DNA of 61,250 bases from Ramlibacter sp. (lineage in GTDB: Bacteria; Pseudomonadota; Gammaproteobacteria; Burkholderiales; Burkholderiaceae_C): positions 1 through 61,250 of the forward strand of contig NZ_JARXAB010000078.1 of assembly GCF_029866045.1 (NCBI RefSeq), written 5' to 3'. Of the stretch, positions 1 through 7,478 are shown in pieces; position 1 is the first letter of the stretch; each line of letters starts with the position of its first letter. The notes below the pieces were generated by a model that searched no databases, had not been told where the DNA came from, and was given only the letters and a program-made list of their open reading frames with translations. The position numbers and the translations under genes were made by a program.

Positions 1-13
1 GGGTTGGGGCGAT

Positions 14-30
14 TTGGCGAGCGAAGCGAG
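14..30 (-). repeat. Partial copy of dispersed intergenic repeat
   Basis: The 17-mer TTGGCGAGCGAAGCGAG matches, at 16 of 17 positions, the reverse complement of 50669-50685 in the ftsZ-lpxC intergenic element. The window edge cuts the rest, so only this module can be compared. It sits in the gap before pyrC and looks like a shared intergenic repeat rather than coding sequence. The shared word is short, so chance or convergent similarity remains possible. Confidence 0.35.
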
Positions 31-99
31 TATGAGCCCCGGCCCGTGACCCCACCTCGGGCACCCAAGCAGCCGCACAAAAGCAGCCGGCAGGTTTGA

Positions 100-112
100 G
101 ACAATACGCCCC
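100..112 (+). promoter_or_regulatory. Candidate -10 box of a leaderless pyrC promoter
   Basis: GACAAT at 100-105 lies 7 nt before the pyrC ATG and no Shine-Dalgarno sequence is visible in between. If this is the -10 element, transcription starts at or next to the A of the ATG. No convincing -35 box is seen 16-18 nt upstream. The same spacing recurs before rlmI-like, lpxC, slpA, dapF and the globin gene. Confidence 0.35.
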
Positions 113-1150
113 ATGACCCAAGAACTCACCCTCATACGCCCTGACGATTGGCACTTGCATGTGCGCGACGGTGCCGCCCTGAACGTGGTGGTGCCACACA
201 CCGCCGCGCAATTTGCCCGCGCCGTCATCATGCCCAACCTCAAGCCGCCTATGACCACGGCCGAGCAGGCACTGGCCTACAAAAGCCGCATCCTGGCGGC
301 TGTGCCCCAAGGCGTGGCCTTTGAGCCATTGATGACTTTGTACCTGACCGACAACCTGGCCCCGGCAGAAATTGCCCGCGCCAAAGCCGCAGGTGTTGTG
401 GCCTGCAAGTTGTACCCGGCAGGGGCTACGACCAACAGCGACGCGGGCGTGACCGACCTGCGCAAAATCTACCCTGTCCTCGAAGCCATGCAGCGCGAAG
501 GCATGCTGCTGCTGGTGCACGGCGAAGTCACCTCGTCCGACATCGACTTGTTTGACCGCGAAGCCGTGTTCATCGAGCAGCACCTGATCCCGCTGCGCCG
601 GGACTTCCCGGGTCTGAAAATTGTGATGGAACACATCACCACGAAAGAAGCTGCCGACTATGTGGCTGCAGGCGACGCGAATTTGGGTGCCACCATCACC
701 GTGCACCACCTGCTGTACAACCGCAACGCCCTGTTTTTGGGCGGCATGCGCCCGCATTATTACTGCCTGCCCGTGCTCAAGCGCGAAACCCACCGCCTGG
801 CTTTGATGCAGGCGGCCATCAGCGGCAACGCCCGTTTCTTCTTGGGCACCGACAGCGCCCCGCACCCGGCGCACCTCAAAGAGCATGCCAGTGGTTGCGC
901 CGGTTGCTACACCGCGCATGCCGCCATCGAGATGTATGCAGAAGCCTTTGACCAGGCAGGTGCGCTCGACAAGCTCGAAGGCTTTGCCAGCTGGTTTGGA
1001 GCTGATTTTTACGGTCTGCCGCGCAACACCAGCACCATCACCCTGCGTCGCGAAAGCTGGACGCCCGAAGAAAGCTTTCCTTTTGGCGAGGCCGAACTCA
1101 AGCCCCTGCGTTCCGGAGAAAGCCTGCCGTGGCGTCTGGTGTCGGGTTGA
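113..1150 (+). CDS. pyrC: Dihydroorotase
   Basis: Catalyses the reversible cyclisation of N-carbamoyl-L-aspartate to dihydroorotate, the third step of pyrimidine synthesis, in the cytoplasm. The 345-residue product has the size of the short class II PyrC family. Visible metal ligands are His14 and His16 in [10 protein letters not shown], the carboxylated lysine Lys99 in ACKLYPAG, His136 in LLVHGE, His174 in VMEHITT, and the catalytic Asp247 in LGTDSAPH. The ATG at 113 gives the normal N-terminus. The start is preceded by a -10-like box rather than a ribosome-binding site. The downstream DUF3025 gene begins within or just after its 3' end, so the two are probably co-transcribed. Confidence 0.96.
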   Translation: MTQELTLIRPDDWHLHVRDGAALNVVVPHTAAQFARAVIMPNLKPPMTTAEQALAYKSRILAAVPQGVAFEPLMTLYLTDNLAPAEIARAKAAGVVACKLYPAGATTNSDAGVTDLRKIYPVLEAMQREGMLLLVHGEVTSSDIDLFDREAVFIEQHLIPLRRDFPGLKIVMEHITTKEAADYVAAGDANLGATITVHHLLYNRNALFLGGMRPHYYCLPVLKRETHRLALMQAAISGNARFFLGTDSAPHPAHLKEHASGCAGCYTAHAAIEMYAEAFDQAGALDKLEGFASWFGADFYGLPRNTSTITLRRESWTPEESFPFGEAELKPLRSGESLPWRLVSG

Positions 1151-1974
1151 GCCCCAACAGGGCTGGGCGCCGCTGTGCGCCAGCTTCCAGCTTGAGTGTG
1201 CCCGACATCAACTGGGATGCGCCTTGGCTGGCCGACTGGCGTGCGGTGGGTGAGCCCATCGCGTGCCAAGTGGCGGCGGGCACGACTCAGCTTGAGGCCT
1301 TGAACGCGGTGGGCTTTGCCCCTGTGCGCTTTGTGCCGCAAGCCGATTTGCCCGAAGGTCAGGCCTACGAAGATTTCATCTTCGCCGCCGGCCAGGTGCC
1401 CACCCGCGAAGGCCTGCACGACTTTTTCAATGCATTGTGCTGGATGCATTTCCCGCAGGCCAAAAAACGCCTGAACCAGTTGCAATCCCGAGAAATCGCC
1501 CGCGCCGGGGTGGGCCAGGTGCGCGGCCCAGTGCGCGACGCCGCCACGGTATTTGACGAAAATGCGCTGCTGATCCAGACCTCCGATGCCGTGTGGTCTG
1601 CCTTGACCGAGCACCGATGGGCAGATGCTTTCCTTGGGTTGCGCAGCGAGTGGGCACTTACATGCCTTTGGGCTTTTGGTCACGCCGCGCTCGAAAAAGC
1701 GGTGCAGCCCTACAAGTCGATCACCGTGCACCTGTGGCGCGTCCCGCAAGGCGTGGCGCACGCTGACCTCGACGCTTGGCTGGCGCAAGACCTCACGCCT
1801 GAAAAGCTGGCCCGCAAGCCCTTCAGTCCCTTGCCTATGCTGGGGGTTCCCGGTTGGTGGCTGGCCAACGAAGATCCAGCGTTTTACGCCGATGCCAGCG
1901 TTTTTCGCCCCCAAAGAAGCCAGCGCCTGGCAGAAAAACCGTACGCCAATTCGGAAATCTTGCCGTCGGATTGA
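1129..1974 (+). CDS. DUF3025 family protein
   Basis: A conserved protein of unknown function, recognised as DUF3025 from the N-terminal run [18 protein letters not shown] and the central [16 protein letters not shown] stretch around residues 100-120. No signal peptide or membrane segment is seen, so it is probably cytoplasmic. The reading frame opens with a GTG at 1129 inside the end of pyrC. A second GTG at 1198, just before PDINW, would match the conserved N-terminus better and is the likelier start. Coupling to pyrC is plausible; its role there is unknown. Confidence 0.8.
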   Translation: MASGVGLSPNRAGRRCAPASSLSVPDINWDAPWLADWRAVGEPIACQVAAGTTQLEALNAVGFAPVRFVPQADLPEGQAYEDFIFAAGQVPTREGLHDFFNALCWMHFPQAKKRLNQLQSREIARAGVGQVRGPVRDAATVFDENALLIQTSDAVWSALTEHRWADAFLGLRSEWALTCLWAFGHAALEKAVQPYKSITVHLWRVPQGVAHADLDAWLAQDLTPEKLARKPFSPLPMLGVPGWWLANEDPAFYADASVFRPQRSQRLAEKPYANSEILPSD

Positions 1975-1998
1975 TTTTGCAGTCCAACCCCCTAATAT
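1971..1998 (+). promoter_or_regulatory. Candidate promoter of htpX
   Basis: TTGATT (1971-1976), a 16-nt spacer and TAATAT (1993-1998) form a good sigma-70-type promoter 45 nt before the htpX ATG. The -10 is preceded by a C-run (CCCCC), which faintly resembles the CCCC-containing -10 of sigma-32 promoters; htpX is heat-shock controlled in E. coli. The -35 match to the sigma-32 consensus is poor, so heat-shock control is only a suggestion. Confidence 0.5.
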
Positions 1999-2043
1999 CC
2001 CTCACAACGTGCCCGCGTCTTTCGGGTGAAAGTGAAACTCAAC

Positions 2044-2919
2044 ATGAAACGCATTTTTCTATTCATTGTGACCAACCTGGCCGTCGTGCTGGTGTTGGGC
2101 ATCGTCGCCAACTTGCTGGGCGTGAACCGCTTTTTAACGTCCAACGGCTTGGACCTGGGCGCTTTGCTCGGCTTTGCGCTGATCATGGGCTTTGGTGGTG
2201 CGATCATTTCTTTGCTCATGAGCAAATGGATCGCCAAGATGTCTTCGGGCGTGAAACTCATTGAACAACCGGCCAACGCTGATGAAGCCTGGATCGTGGA
2301 CACCGTCCGCAAGTTGGCCGACAAAGCCGGCATCGGCATGCCCGAAGTCGGCATTTTTGAAGGGGATCCCAACGCTTTTGCCACGGGCGCTTTCCGCGAT
2401 TCGGCTTTGGTGGCCGTGTCCACCGGCTTGCTGCAAAACATGACGCACGAAGAAATCGAGGCTGTACTTGCCCACGAGGTGGCGCACATTGCCAACGGTG
2501 ACATGGTCACCATGACCCTGATCCAGGGCGTGATGAATACCTTCGTTGTCTTCCTCTCGCGCGTGATTGGCTACGCGGTCGACAGCTTCCTGCGCCGCAA
2601 TGACCAAGAGAACACCGGCCCCGGCATCGGCTACTGGGTCACCACCATCGTGCTGGACATCGTGCTGGGCTTCCTGGCGGCCATCATCGTGGCCTGGTTC
2701 TCGCGTCAGCGCGAGTTCCGCGCCGACCGCGGCGCCGCCCAGCTGATGGGGCAGCGCCAGCCCATGATCAACGCCCTGGCCCGCCTGGGTGGCATGGTGC
2801 CCGGCCAGCTGCCGCAAGGCCTGCAGGCCTTGGGCATCACCTCGGGCGTGGGCAAGCTGTTCTCCACCCACCCGCCGATCGAAGAGCGCATCGCGGCTTT
2901 GCAGAACAACGCCTCTTAA
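2044..2919 (+). CDS. htpX: Membrane zinc metalloprotease HtpX
   Basis: M48-family inner-membrane protease that takes part in quality control of damaged membrane proteins. Starting at ATG 2044 gives MKRIFLF, the usual HtpX N-terminus, and 291 residues; the GTG at 2026 would add six residues. There are two hydrophobic segments at about residues 5-25 and 40-60, then the zinc motif HEVAH at His144-His148 with Glu145 catalytic. Two more hydrophobic segments follow at about 160-180 and 198-218, and the third zinc ligand Glu224 lies in REFRADRGA. The active site faces the cytoplasm in characterised homologues. It is a single-gene unit with its own promoter and a strong terminator. Confidence 0.95.
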   Translation: MKRIFLFIVTNLAVVLVLGIVANLLGVNRFLTSNGLDLGALLGFALIMGFGGAIISLLMSKWIAKMSSGVKLIEQPANADEAWIVDTVRKLADKAGIGMPEVGIFEGDPNAFATGAFRDSALVAVSTGLLQNMTHEEIEAVLAHEVAHIANGDMVTMTLIQGVMNTFVVFLSRVIGYAVDSFLRRNDQENTGPGIGYWVTTIVLDIVLGFLAAIIVAWFSRQREFRADRGAAQLMGQRQPMINALARLGGMVPGQLPQGLQALGITSGVGKLFSTHPPIEERIAALQNNAS

Positions 2920-2961
2920 GGGGCGGCTTGGCCTGGCCTCTCGCGCCAGGCTGTTCGATGG

Positions 2962-2988
2962 GCCCAGCGCATGGCGCTGGGCTTTTTT
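2962..2988 (+). terminator. Rho-independent terminator of htpX
   Basis: GCCCAGCGC (2962-2970), loop ATG, GCGCTGGGC (2974-2982) and six T residues (2983-2988). The 9-bp stem is perfect and GC-rich with a 3-nt loop. It ends the housekeeping block and isolates it from the catabolic island. Confidence 0.93.
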
Positions 2989-3026
2989 ATGGCCCCGCGA
3001 GATACCAGGGTTAACCATAGCCTTTA

Positions 3027-3048
3027 AACATCCGGATGTTCATATGAT
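3027..3048 (+). promoter_or_regulatory. GntR-type operator 1 and promoter of island left arm
   Basis: AACATCCGGATGTT (3027-3040) is a perfect 14-bp palindrome. It matches 12 of 14 bases of AACATCCGAATGTC at 12067, upstream of the second arm of the island. TATGAT (3043-3048) is a possible -10 box only 8 nt before the ATG of the first gene, so the palindrome would fall between -10 and -35 and a bound repressor would block polymerase. A HutC-type GntR regulator is encoded between the two arms, and 12-14 bp palindromes are typical for that family. Confidence 0.6.
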
Positions 3049-3056
3049 CGTCCGGC

Positions 3057-4136
3057 ATGGCAGGGCTACCCTCGCTTCCCCACAGCGCTTCACTGTCGAT
3101 CGCCATCGTTGGCGCGGGCGCGATTGGGTGCCGACTCGCGTTCCACCTCGCGAAGAATGGGGTGGCCTGTGTGCTTTTCGATGGGTGGCCCGCGCACGTT
3201 GACGCAATCAATCGCGTCGGGCTGCAATGCGCCGAGGGGCACCAAACAGGCACAGTTCGGCTTCGGGCCCACGCGCTAGATGCTCCGGTGAGCGATCAAT
3301 TCGATGTGGTTCTCGTGGCCGTGCGCAGCGACCAGACGGCGCGGGTCGCGCCGGTCGCTGCCCGCCTGCTGAAGCCCAGCGGCGTCTTGGTGTCTTGTCA
3401 GAACGGTATCAACGAACATGTCCTGGCCGAAGCGGTTGGCTTGGACCAGATCTTCGGTTGCACCATGGTTTACGGAGCGCGGTTGGTGGCCCCCGGCCGT
3501 GTCGAGGCCCTCCAGGGCGAGGACACGTTCCGTGTCGGAGCCTGGGACGCGGGCCGGGCGAGCGCCTTGAAGCTGGAAGAACTGGTGAGTCTGTTTGCGC
3601 TGTGTGGCCTGGCCACCCGCACGGATAACCTTCCTGGCTATCGCTGGATGAAACTGGCCCTCAATGCGATGGCCAATCCCTTGCTGCTGCTTTCGGGGTT
3701 GACGGCTTCTGAACTCCATTCGCATGAACTGGCCAGGCGGCTGATGGCAGGGATCGCCCGCGAGGTATTGGCTGCGGCCGAGGTATCCGGCGCGCGGGTC
3801 GAGCCTCTTCTGGGGATCGATGCGGCCCGCTGGGTGTCACGTCACCCCCACGACGAGGACGCGATTGACCAGTGCCTGTCCCGGCATGGCGCGGCGCTCG
3901 GCGCGCGGCGCCTGTCAATGGTGGCCGACTTCCAGGCTCGGGGTCGGACGGAAGTCGATCACATCAACGGCTTTGTCGTGCACGCCCTGCAATCGGCCGG
4001 GCTTCCTGCTCGCCTGAACCAAGGCGTGGTGAATCTTGTCTATGACGTCGAGTCGGGGCGTCGCGCGATGGCGCCCGACAACCTGCGCGAGCTGGCCCTC
4101 CTGATGCCAGACACATTTCAAAAATCCCTCACATGA
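3057..4136 (+). CDS. 2-dehydropantoate 2-reductase family (PanE/ApbA-like) oxidoreductase
   Basis: NAD(P)-dependent reductase of the ketopantoate-reductase fold, 359 residues. The Rossmann motif GAGAIG is at 19-24. The C-terminal helical domain carries RWMKLALNAMANP, where Lys199 corresponds to the catalytic lysine and Asn203 to a substrate-binding residue. True PanE is usually about 300 residues and lies with other pantothenate genes. Here it opens a catabolic operon, so it more probably reduces or oxidises another 2-oxo/2-hydroxy acid of the pathway; the substrate is not visible. The start at 3057 is forced by an in-frame TGA at 3045. Its stop overlaps the next start (ATGA). Confidence 0.8.
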   Translation: MAGLPSLPHSASLSIAIVGAGAIGCRLAFHLAKNGVACVLFDGWPAHVDAINRVGLQCAEGHQTGTVRLRAHALDAPVSDQFDVVLVAVRSDQTARVAPVAARLLKPSGVLVSCQNGINEHVLAEAVGLDQIFGCTMVYGARLVAPGRVEALQGEDTFRVGAWDAGRASALKLEELVSLFALCGLATRTDNLPGYRWMKLALNAMANPLLLLSGLTASELHSHELARRLMAGIAREVLAAAEVSGARVEPLLGIDAARWVSRHPHDEDAIDQCLSRHGAALGARRLSMVADFQARGRTEVDHINGFVVHALQSAGLPARLNQGVVNLVYDVESGRRAMAPDNLRELALLMPDTFQKSLT

Positions 4137-6304
4137 ACCCCTCCCGCCATTCGCTGCAATCCCTGTTCGAGCCGCGCGGCGTCGCTGTATACGGTGCGTC
4201 GGCCACGCCGGGAAAACTCGGCCATAGCGTGCTGGTGAACCTTCAAAAGGGCGGATTTCCTGGCGTCATCATCCCCGTCAACCCGTCCGCCCAACTGATC
4301 GAGGGCTTGCCTTCGTTTCCCAACTTGGTGGACATGCGCCAACAACAGCCGCAGACACCGGTCGATTGCGCTTTTTTGGCGATACCCGCTTCCGCAGTGG
4401 CCGCTGCACTCGCCGATTGCGAGCAAGCCGGCGTGAGCACAGTGATCATCGGGGCCAGTGGATTCGCCGAACTCGGCGACGACGATGGATTGGCCCGCCA
4501 GAACCAGATCGCGCAGTGGTCGCGGCGCACGGGTATCCGCGTGCTGGGCCCGAACACGAACGGCATCCTGAGCGTTCCCGACCGACTCAGTCTTGGCTAC
4601 AACTCATCGCACAGCCAGGTGTTTCCCTTGGGCACTGTGTCAGTCGTTTCCCATTCTGGCGCCCTGTTCGATGCGGTCGCCCGGCGGCTCGTCGATGTCG
4701 GCTGCGGACTGGCGCGCTTCGTGCCGGTGGGCAATGAGGCCGACATCTCCATGACGGAGGTCATGGCCTGGCTGATCGACGATCCGCACACGCAGGTGAT
4801 TGGCCTGGTGATTGAGGGCCTGGACGATGGCGAGCGCTTTCGCGCTTTGTGCCTTCAGGCGCGCAAGCGAGGCAAGTTCGTCGTCGGTTTGAAGGTCGGT
4901 CGTTCGTCGCGCGGGGCCTTGGCCACGATGGCGCACTCGCGTCGTATGGCGGGTCAGGCGCGCACCTACGACGCACTTTTCGATGCTGCGGGTGTGGCCA
5001 GTGTCGCCACCATCGAGGCCTTGGCGGGCACCTGCGCTCTGCTCGCCCAGGCTGCCGCCAGGCCGCAGGCCGAGCGCGCCCTCGCGGCAAAGGACGATCG
5101 TTGGATTGCTGTGACGACCTCCGGCGCGGGCGGCGCGATCCTGGCCGACATGACCACGGTGCGCGGCATGGTGCTGGCTGGCCAGGCGGACGGACACTGG
5201 CCGCCCGAGGTTGAATCTCGCCTCGCCGCGCTGCCGACTTCTGCGCCGATTCTCAATCCCATCGATACAGGCTCGCTGGGTGACTGGAGCCTGCTGGATC
5301 CGACGTACGCCATCGTCGAAGCCGCGGGTTATTTCGGGCCGACGCTGGCGTTTGCCCATATCGCAGCCAATGACCGGATGGCGCAGGCACTTTTGGCGGC
5401 GCTGGCCGCGCGGCGAGCCCGATGCGCGGCTCCGATTGCCGTACTTGCGCCCGGTGGGCTTGGGGCCGCGATGGAGCGCCGCTATCTCGACGCCGGTATC
5501 CCCGTGTTCCGGGATACCGCTGCCTGTCTCGACAGCTTGGCCGCCGCCTTTGGGCAGCTGGCCGATGACCGCGAATGGGGTGAGGTATCGCCGGCCATGC
5601 TCCCTGAGCCTGTGCGCGCCGGAGCGCCGCGCCTACTGACCGAACTGGAGAGCGCGAAGCTCCTAGCTGCGGCGGGAATTCCTGTCGTCCCCTCGCACGC
5701 CGCGCGGGATGTCGCACAGGCGCAGGCGGCCGCTCGTACCCTGGGATACCCGGTGGTTCTGAAGGCGTTGGCGCCGGGCGTCGCCCATAAGCATGACCTG
5801 GGCCTCGTGGCCGTGGCGATCGGCAGCGACGCCGAGTTGGGCACCCGCATGGCGGGCATGCGAAGCCAGCTGCGCGCGCACCACCTCGATGAAGCAGGTA
5901 CGACATGGATCGTCCAGCCGATGCTGAAGGCGCCCCTGGAGCTCATTGTCGGCATGACGAGTGAGCCCGGCCTGGGACGTTTCCTGATGGTCGGCCTGGG
6001 AGGGCTCCTCGCCGAAACCCTGGATACGGTCGATCTGTTTCATATTGACCATCCTGATGCACGAATTCGGCACCAGCTCGCGCGGTCTCTCACGGCAAGG
6101 GCGCTCGAAAAGTTCTCGGGCCAACCCTTGGACGCAGCGATCGAACAGGTGATGGGCTTGCTTGCGAACCTGCGCCGGTTTTTACGCGAGCACGAAGCCT
6201 CCATCGATTCCATTGACATCAATCCTTTGCTTGTTGGCCCCGGCGTTTTCACGGCGGTCGATGCGCTCGTTGTGCTGACCGACGGCGAGGATAAAGCGGG
6301 CTGA
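4133..6304 (+). CDS. NDP-forming acyl-CoA synthetase (ATP-grasp, fused alpha/beta)
   Basis: A 723-residue single-chain member of the acyl-CoA synthetase (NDP-forming) family, which interconverts acyl-CoA plus ADP/Pi with acid plus ATP. Order of parts: CoA-binding Rossmann domain (about 8-140, with GVAVYGASATPGKLG), two succinyl-CoA-ligase-like domains (about 150-470), and an ATP-grasp domain (about 500-715, with GYPVVLKALAPGVAHKHD and IDINPLLV). The phospho-histidine is probably His268. The usual SHTGxLAG context is altered here to AHSRRMAG, so specificity or mechanism may differ. The start overlaps the previous stop by 4 nt. In context it may harvest ATP from a CoA thioester produced by the iorAB-like oxidoreductase, or activate the acid substrate. 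Confidence 0.85.
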   Translation: MNPSRHSLQSLFEPRGVAVYGASATPGKLGHSVLVNLQKGGFPGVIIPVNPSAQLIEGLPSFPNLVDMRQQQPQTPVDCAFLAIPASAVAAALADCEQAGVSTVIIGASGFAELGDDDGLARQNQIAQWSRRTGIRVLGPNTNGILSVPDRLSLGYNSSHSQVFPLGTVSVVSHSGALFDAVARRLVDVGCGLARFVPVGNEADISMTEVMAWLIDDPHTQVIGLVIEGLDDGERFRALCLQARKRGKFVVGLKVGRSSRGALATMAHSRRMAGQARTYDALFDAAGVASVATIEALAGTCALLAQAAARPQAERALAAKDDRWIAVTTSGAGGAILADMTTVRGMVLAGQADGHWPPEVESRLAALPTSAPILNPIDTGSLGDWSLLDPTYAIVEAAGYFGPTLAFAHIAANDRMAQALLAALAARRARCAAPIAVLAPGGLGAAMERRYLDAGIPVFRDTAACLDSLAAAFGQLADDREWGEVSPAMLPEPVRAGAPRLLTELESAKLLAAAGIPVVPSHAARDVAQAQAAARTLGYPVVLKALAPGVAHKHDLGLVAVAIGSDAELGTRMAGMRSQLRAHHLDEAGTTWIVQPMLKAPLELIVGMTSEPGLGRFLMVGLGGLLAETLDTVDLFHIDHPDARIRHQLARSLTARALEKFSGQPLDAAIEQVMGLLANLRRFLREHEASIDSIDINPLLVGPGVFTAVDALVVLTDGEDKAG

Positions 6305-6393
6305 TTTGATCCGCTAAAGTGTTCCACAGAGATAGTTCACCCAAGCCCCGTTCGCTGCGCCGAGCCGCGAACACCACCTAGAAGGAGACATGC

Positions 6394-7374
6394 ATGCACA
6401 CCATCCCACGTCGCTCGATCGCCCTGGCGCTCGGCTTGCTTATGGGCGTCGCGAATCTTGCGAACGCTCAGGCTACGTTCCCCGACAAGCCAATTCGCAT
6501 CATTCTTGGTTTTGCGCCTGGCGCCATCACGGATACCGTGGCACGCGCTGTCGGTGCGCAGATGTCCAAGAACATCGGCCAGCCGGTCGTGGTCGAAAAT
6601 CGCGCGGGGGCCGGTGGCACGCTAGCTTCTGAGGCGGTTGCCCGCGCGCCTGCGGACGGCTACACCTTGCTGTTGGGTGAGGCCGGCGGAATGTCCATCA
6701 ACCCGCTGTTGATGCCGAACCTCAGCTACAACCCCGAGCGTGACTTTGTACCCATTGCCCAGGTCGTGAATCTCCCGCTGGTGCTGGTGGCTCACCCCGG
6801 CGCCAATATCAAGAAAGTTGGCGACCTGGCCACCTACGGCGCTGCGAACAAAGGTCTGAATTACGGAACGGCCGGACCTGGAACCATTCAGCACCTGAGC
6901 GTGGAACTGTTCAAGGTGGCCTCCAAGCTGCCGTTCAACCACATTCCCTACCGCGGGGGTGCGCCTGCCCTCAACGACCTGGTGGGGGGGCAGATTCCTT
7001 TGCTCAGTGTCACGGTGGCTACCGTCTCGCCTCAGGTCAAAGCCGGGCAGGCCATCCCGGTCGTGCTCCTCGGAAAGAGCCGCTCGGCCGCCATGCCGAC
7101 CGTCCCCACCTTGGTTGAAGCGGGCTTCCAGAATATTGAGATGGGCAATCCCTGGCAGGGTTTCTTTGCGCCAGCCAACACACCGCCGGCCATCATCAAC
7201 CGCCTCAATGCAGAAATTCGCAAAGCGGTTGAAGCGCCCGAAGTCCGCGACAGGTTGACCAGCGCAGGGGCCGAGGTTGTGGTGGGCTCGTCTGAAGACT
7301 TCCGCGTCATGCTGCGTGCCGAAAAAGCCGCTTGGACCCAGGCAATTCAGGCGGGTGGCGTCAAGCCCCAGTAA
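6394..7374 (+). CDS. Bug-family (TTT) periplasmic substrate-binding protein
   Basis: A 326-residue tripartite tricarboxylate transporter substrate receptor of the Bug family, expanded in Burkholderiales. A signal peptide covers residues 1-25 (probable cut ANA|QA). The mature start ATFPDKPIRIILGFAPGAITDTVAR is characteristic, as are the IPYRGGAPALNDLVGGQIP and AGFQNIEMGNPWQGFFAP regions. AGGAG lies 6 nt upstream of ATG 6394. No TctA/TctB membrane genes are present, which is common for Bug receptors. It may deliver the island's carboxylate substrate to a membrane complex coded elsewhere or act as a sensor. It lacks overlap with its neighbours and is followed by a long hairpin. Confidence 0.92.
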   Translation: MHTIPRRSIALALGLLMGVANLANAQATFPDKPIRIILGFAPGAITDTVARAVGAQMSKNIGQPVVVENRAGAGGTLASEAVARAPADGYTLLLGEAGGMSINPLLMPNLSYNPERDFVPIAQVVNLPLVLVAHPGANIKKVGDLATYGAANKGLNYGTAGPGTIQHLSVELFKVASKLPFNHIPYRGGAPALNDLVGGQIPLLSVTVATVSPQVKAGQAIPVVLLGKSRSAAMPTVPTLVEAGFQNIEMGNPWQGFFAPANTPPAIINRLNAEIRKAVEAPEVRDRLTSAGAEVVVGSSEDFRVMLRAEKAAWTQAIQAGGVKPQ

Positions 7375-7398
7375 CACAAGTACCCAAGCGACCGTCAG

Positions 7399-7434
7399 CG
7401 AAAGGCTCTCGCCTCCGAGGAGGAGAGCCTTTCG
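7399..7434 (+). other. Long intergenic hairpin after the receptor gene
   Basis: CGAAAGGCTCTC (7399-7410) and GAGAGCCTTTCG (7423-7434) form a perfect 12-bp stem with a 12-nt loop. There is no T-run behind it. It could be a weak or Rho-assisted terminator, or a 3' structure that stabilises the receptor mRNA so that receptor outnumbers the downstream enzymes, as is usual for binding-protein genes. Confidence 0.6.
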
Positions 7435-7478
7435 CGCGCCTTCGCCGCTAGCAAGCACAACCACCTGGATCACCCGCC

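Noticed and set aside
3057..4136. Pantothenate-pathway panE
   Set aside because: The gene is longer than usual PanE, opens a GntR-controlled catabolic operon and overlaps an acyl-CoA synthetase gene; only the family can be assigned.
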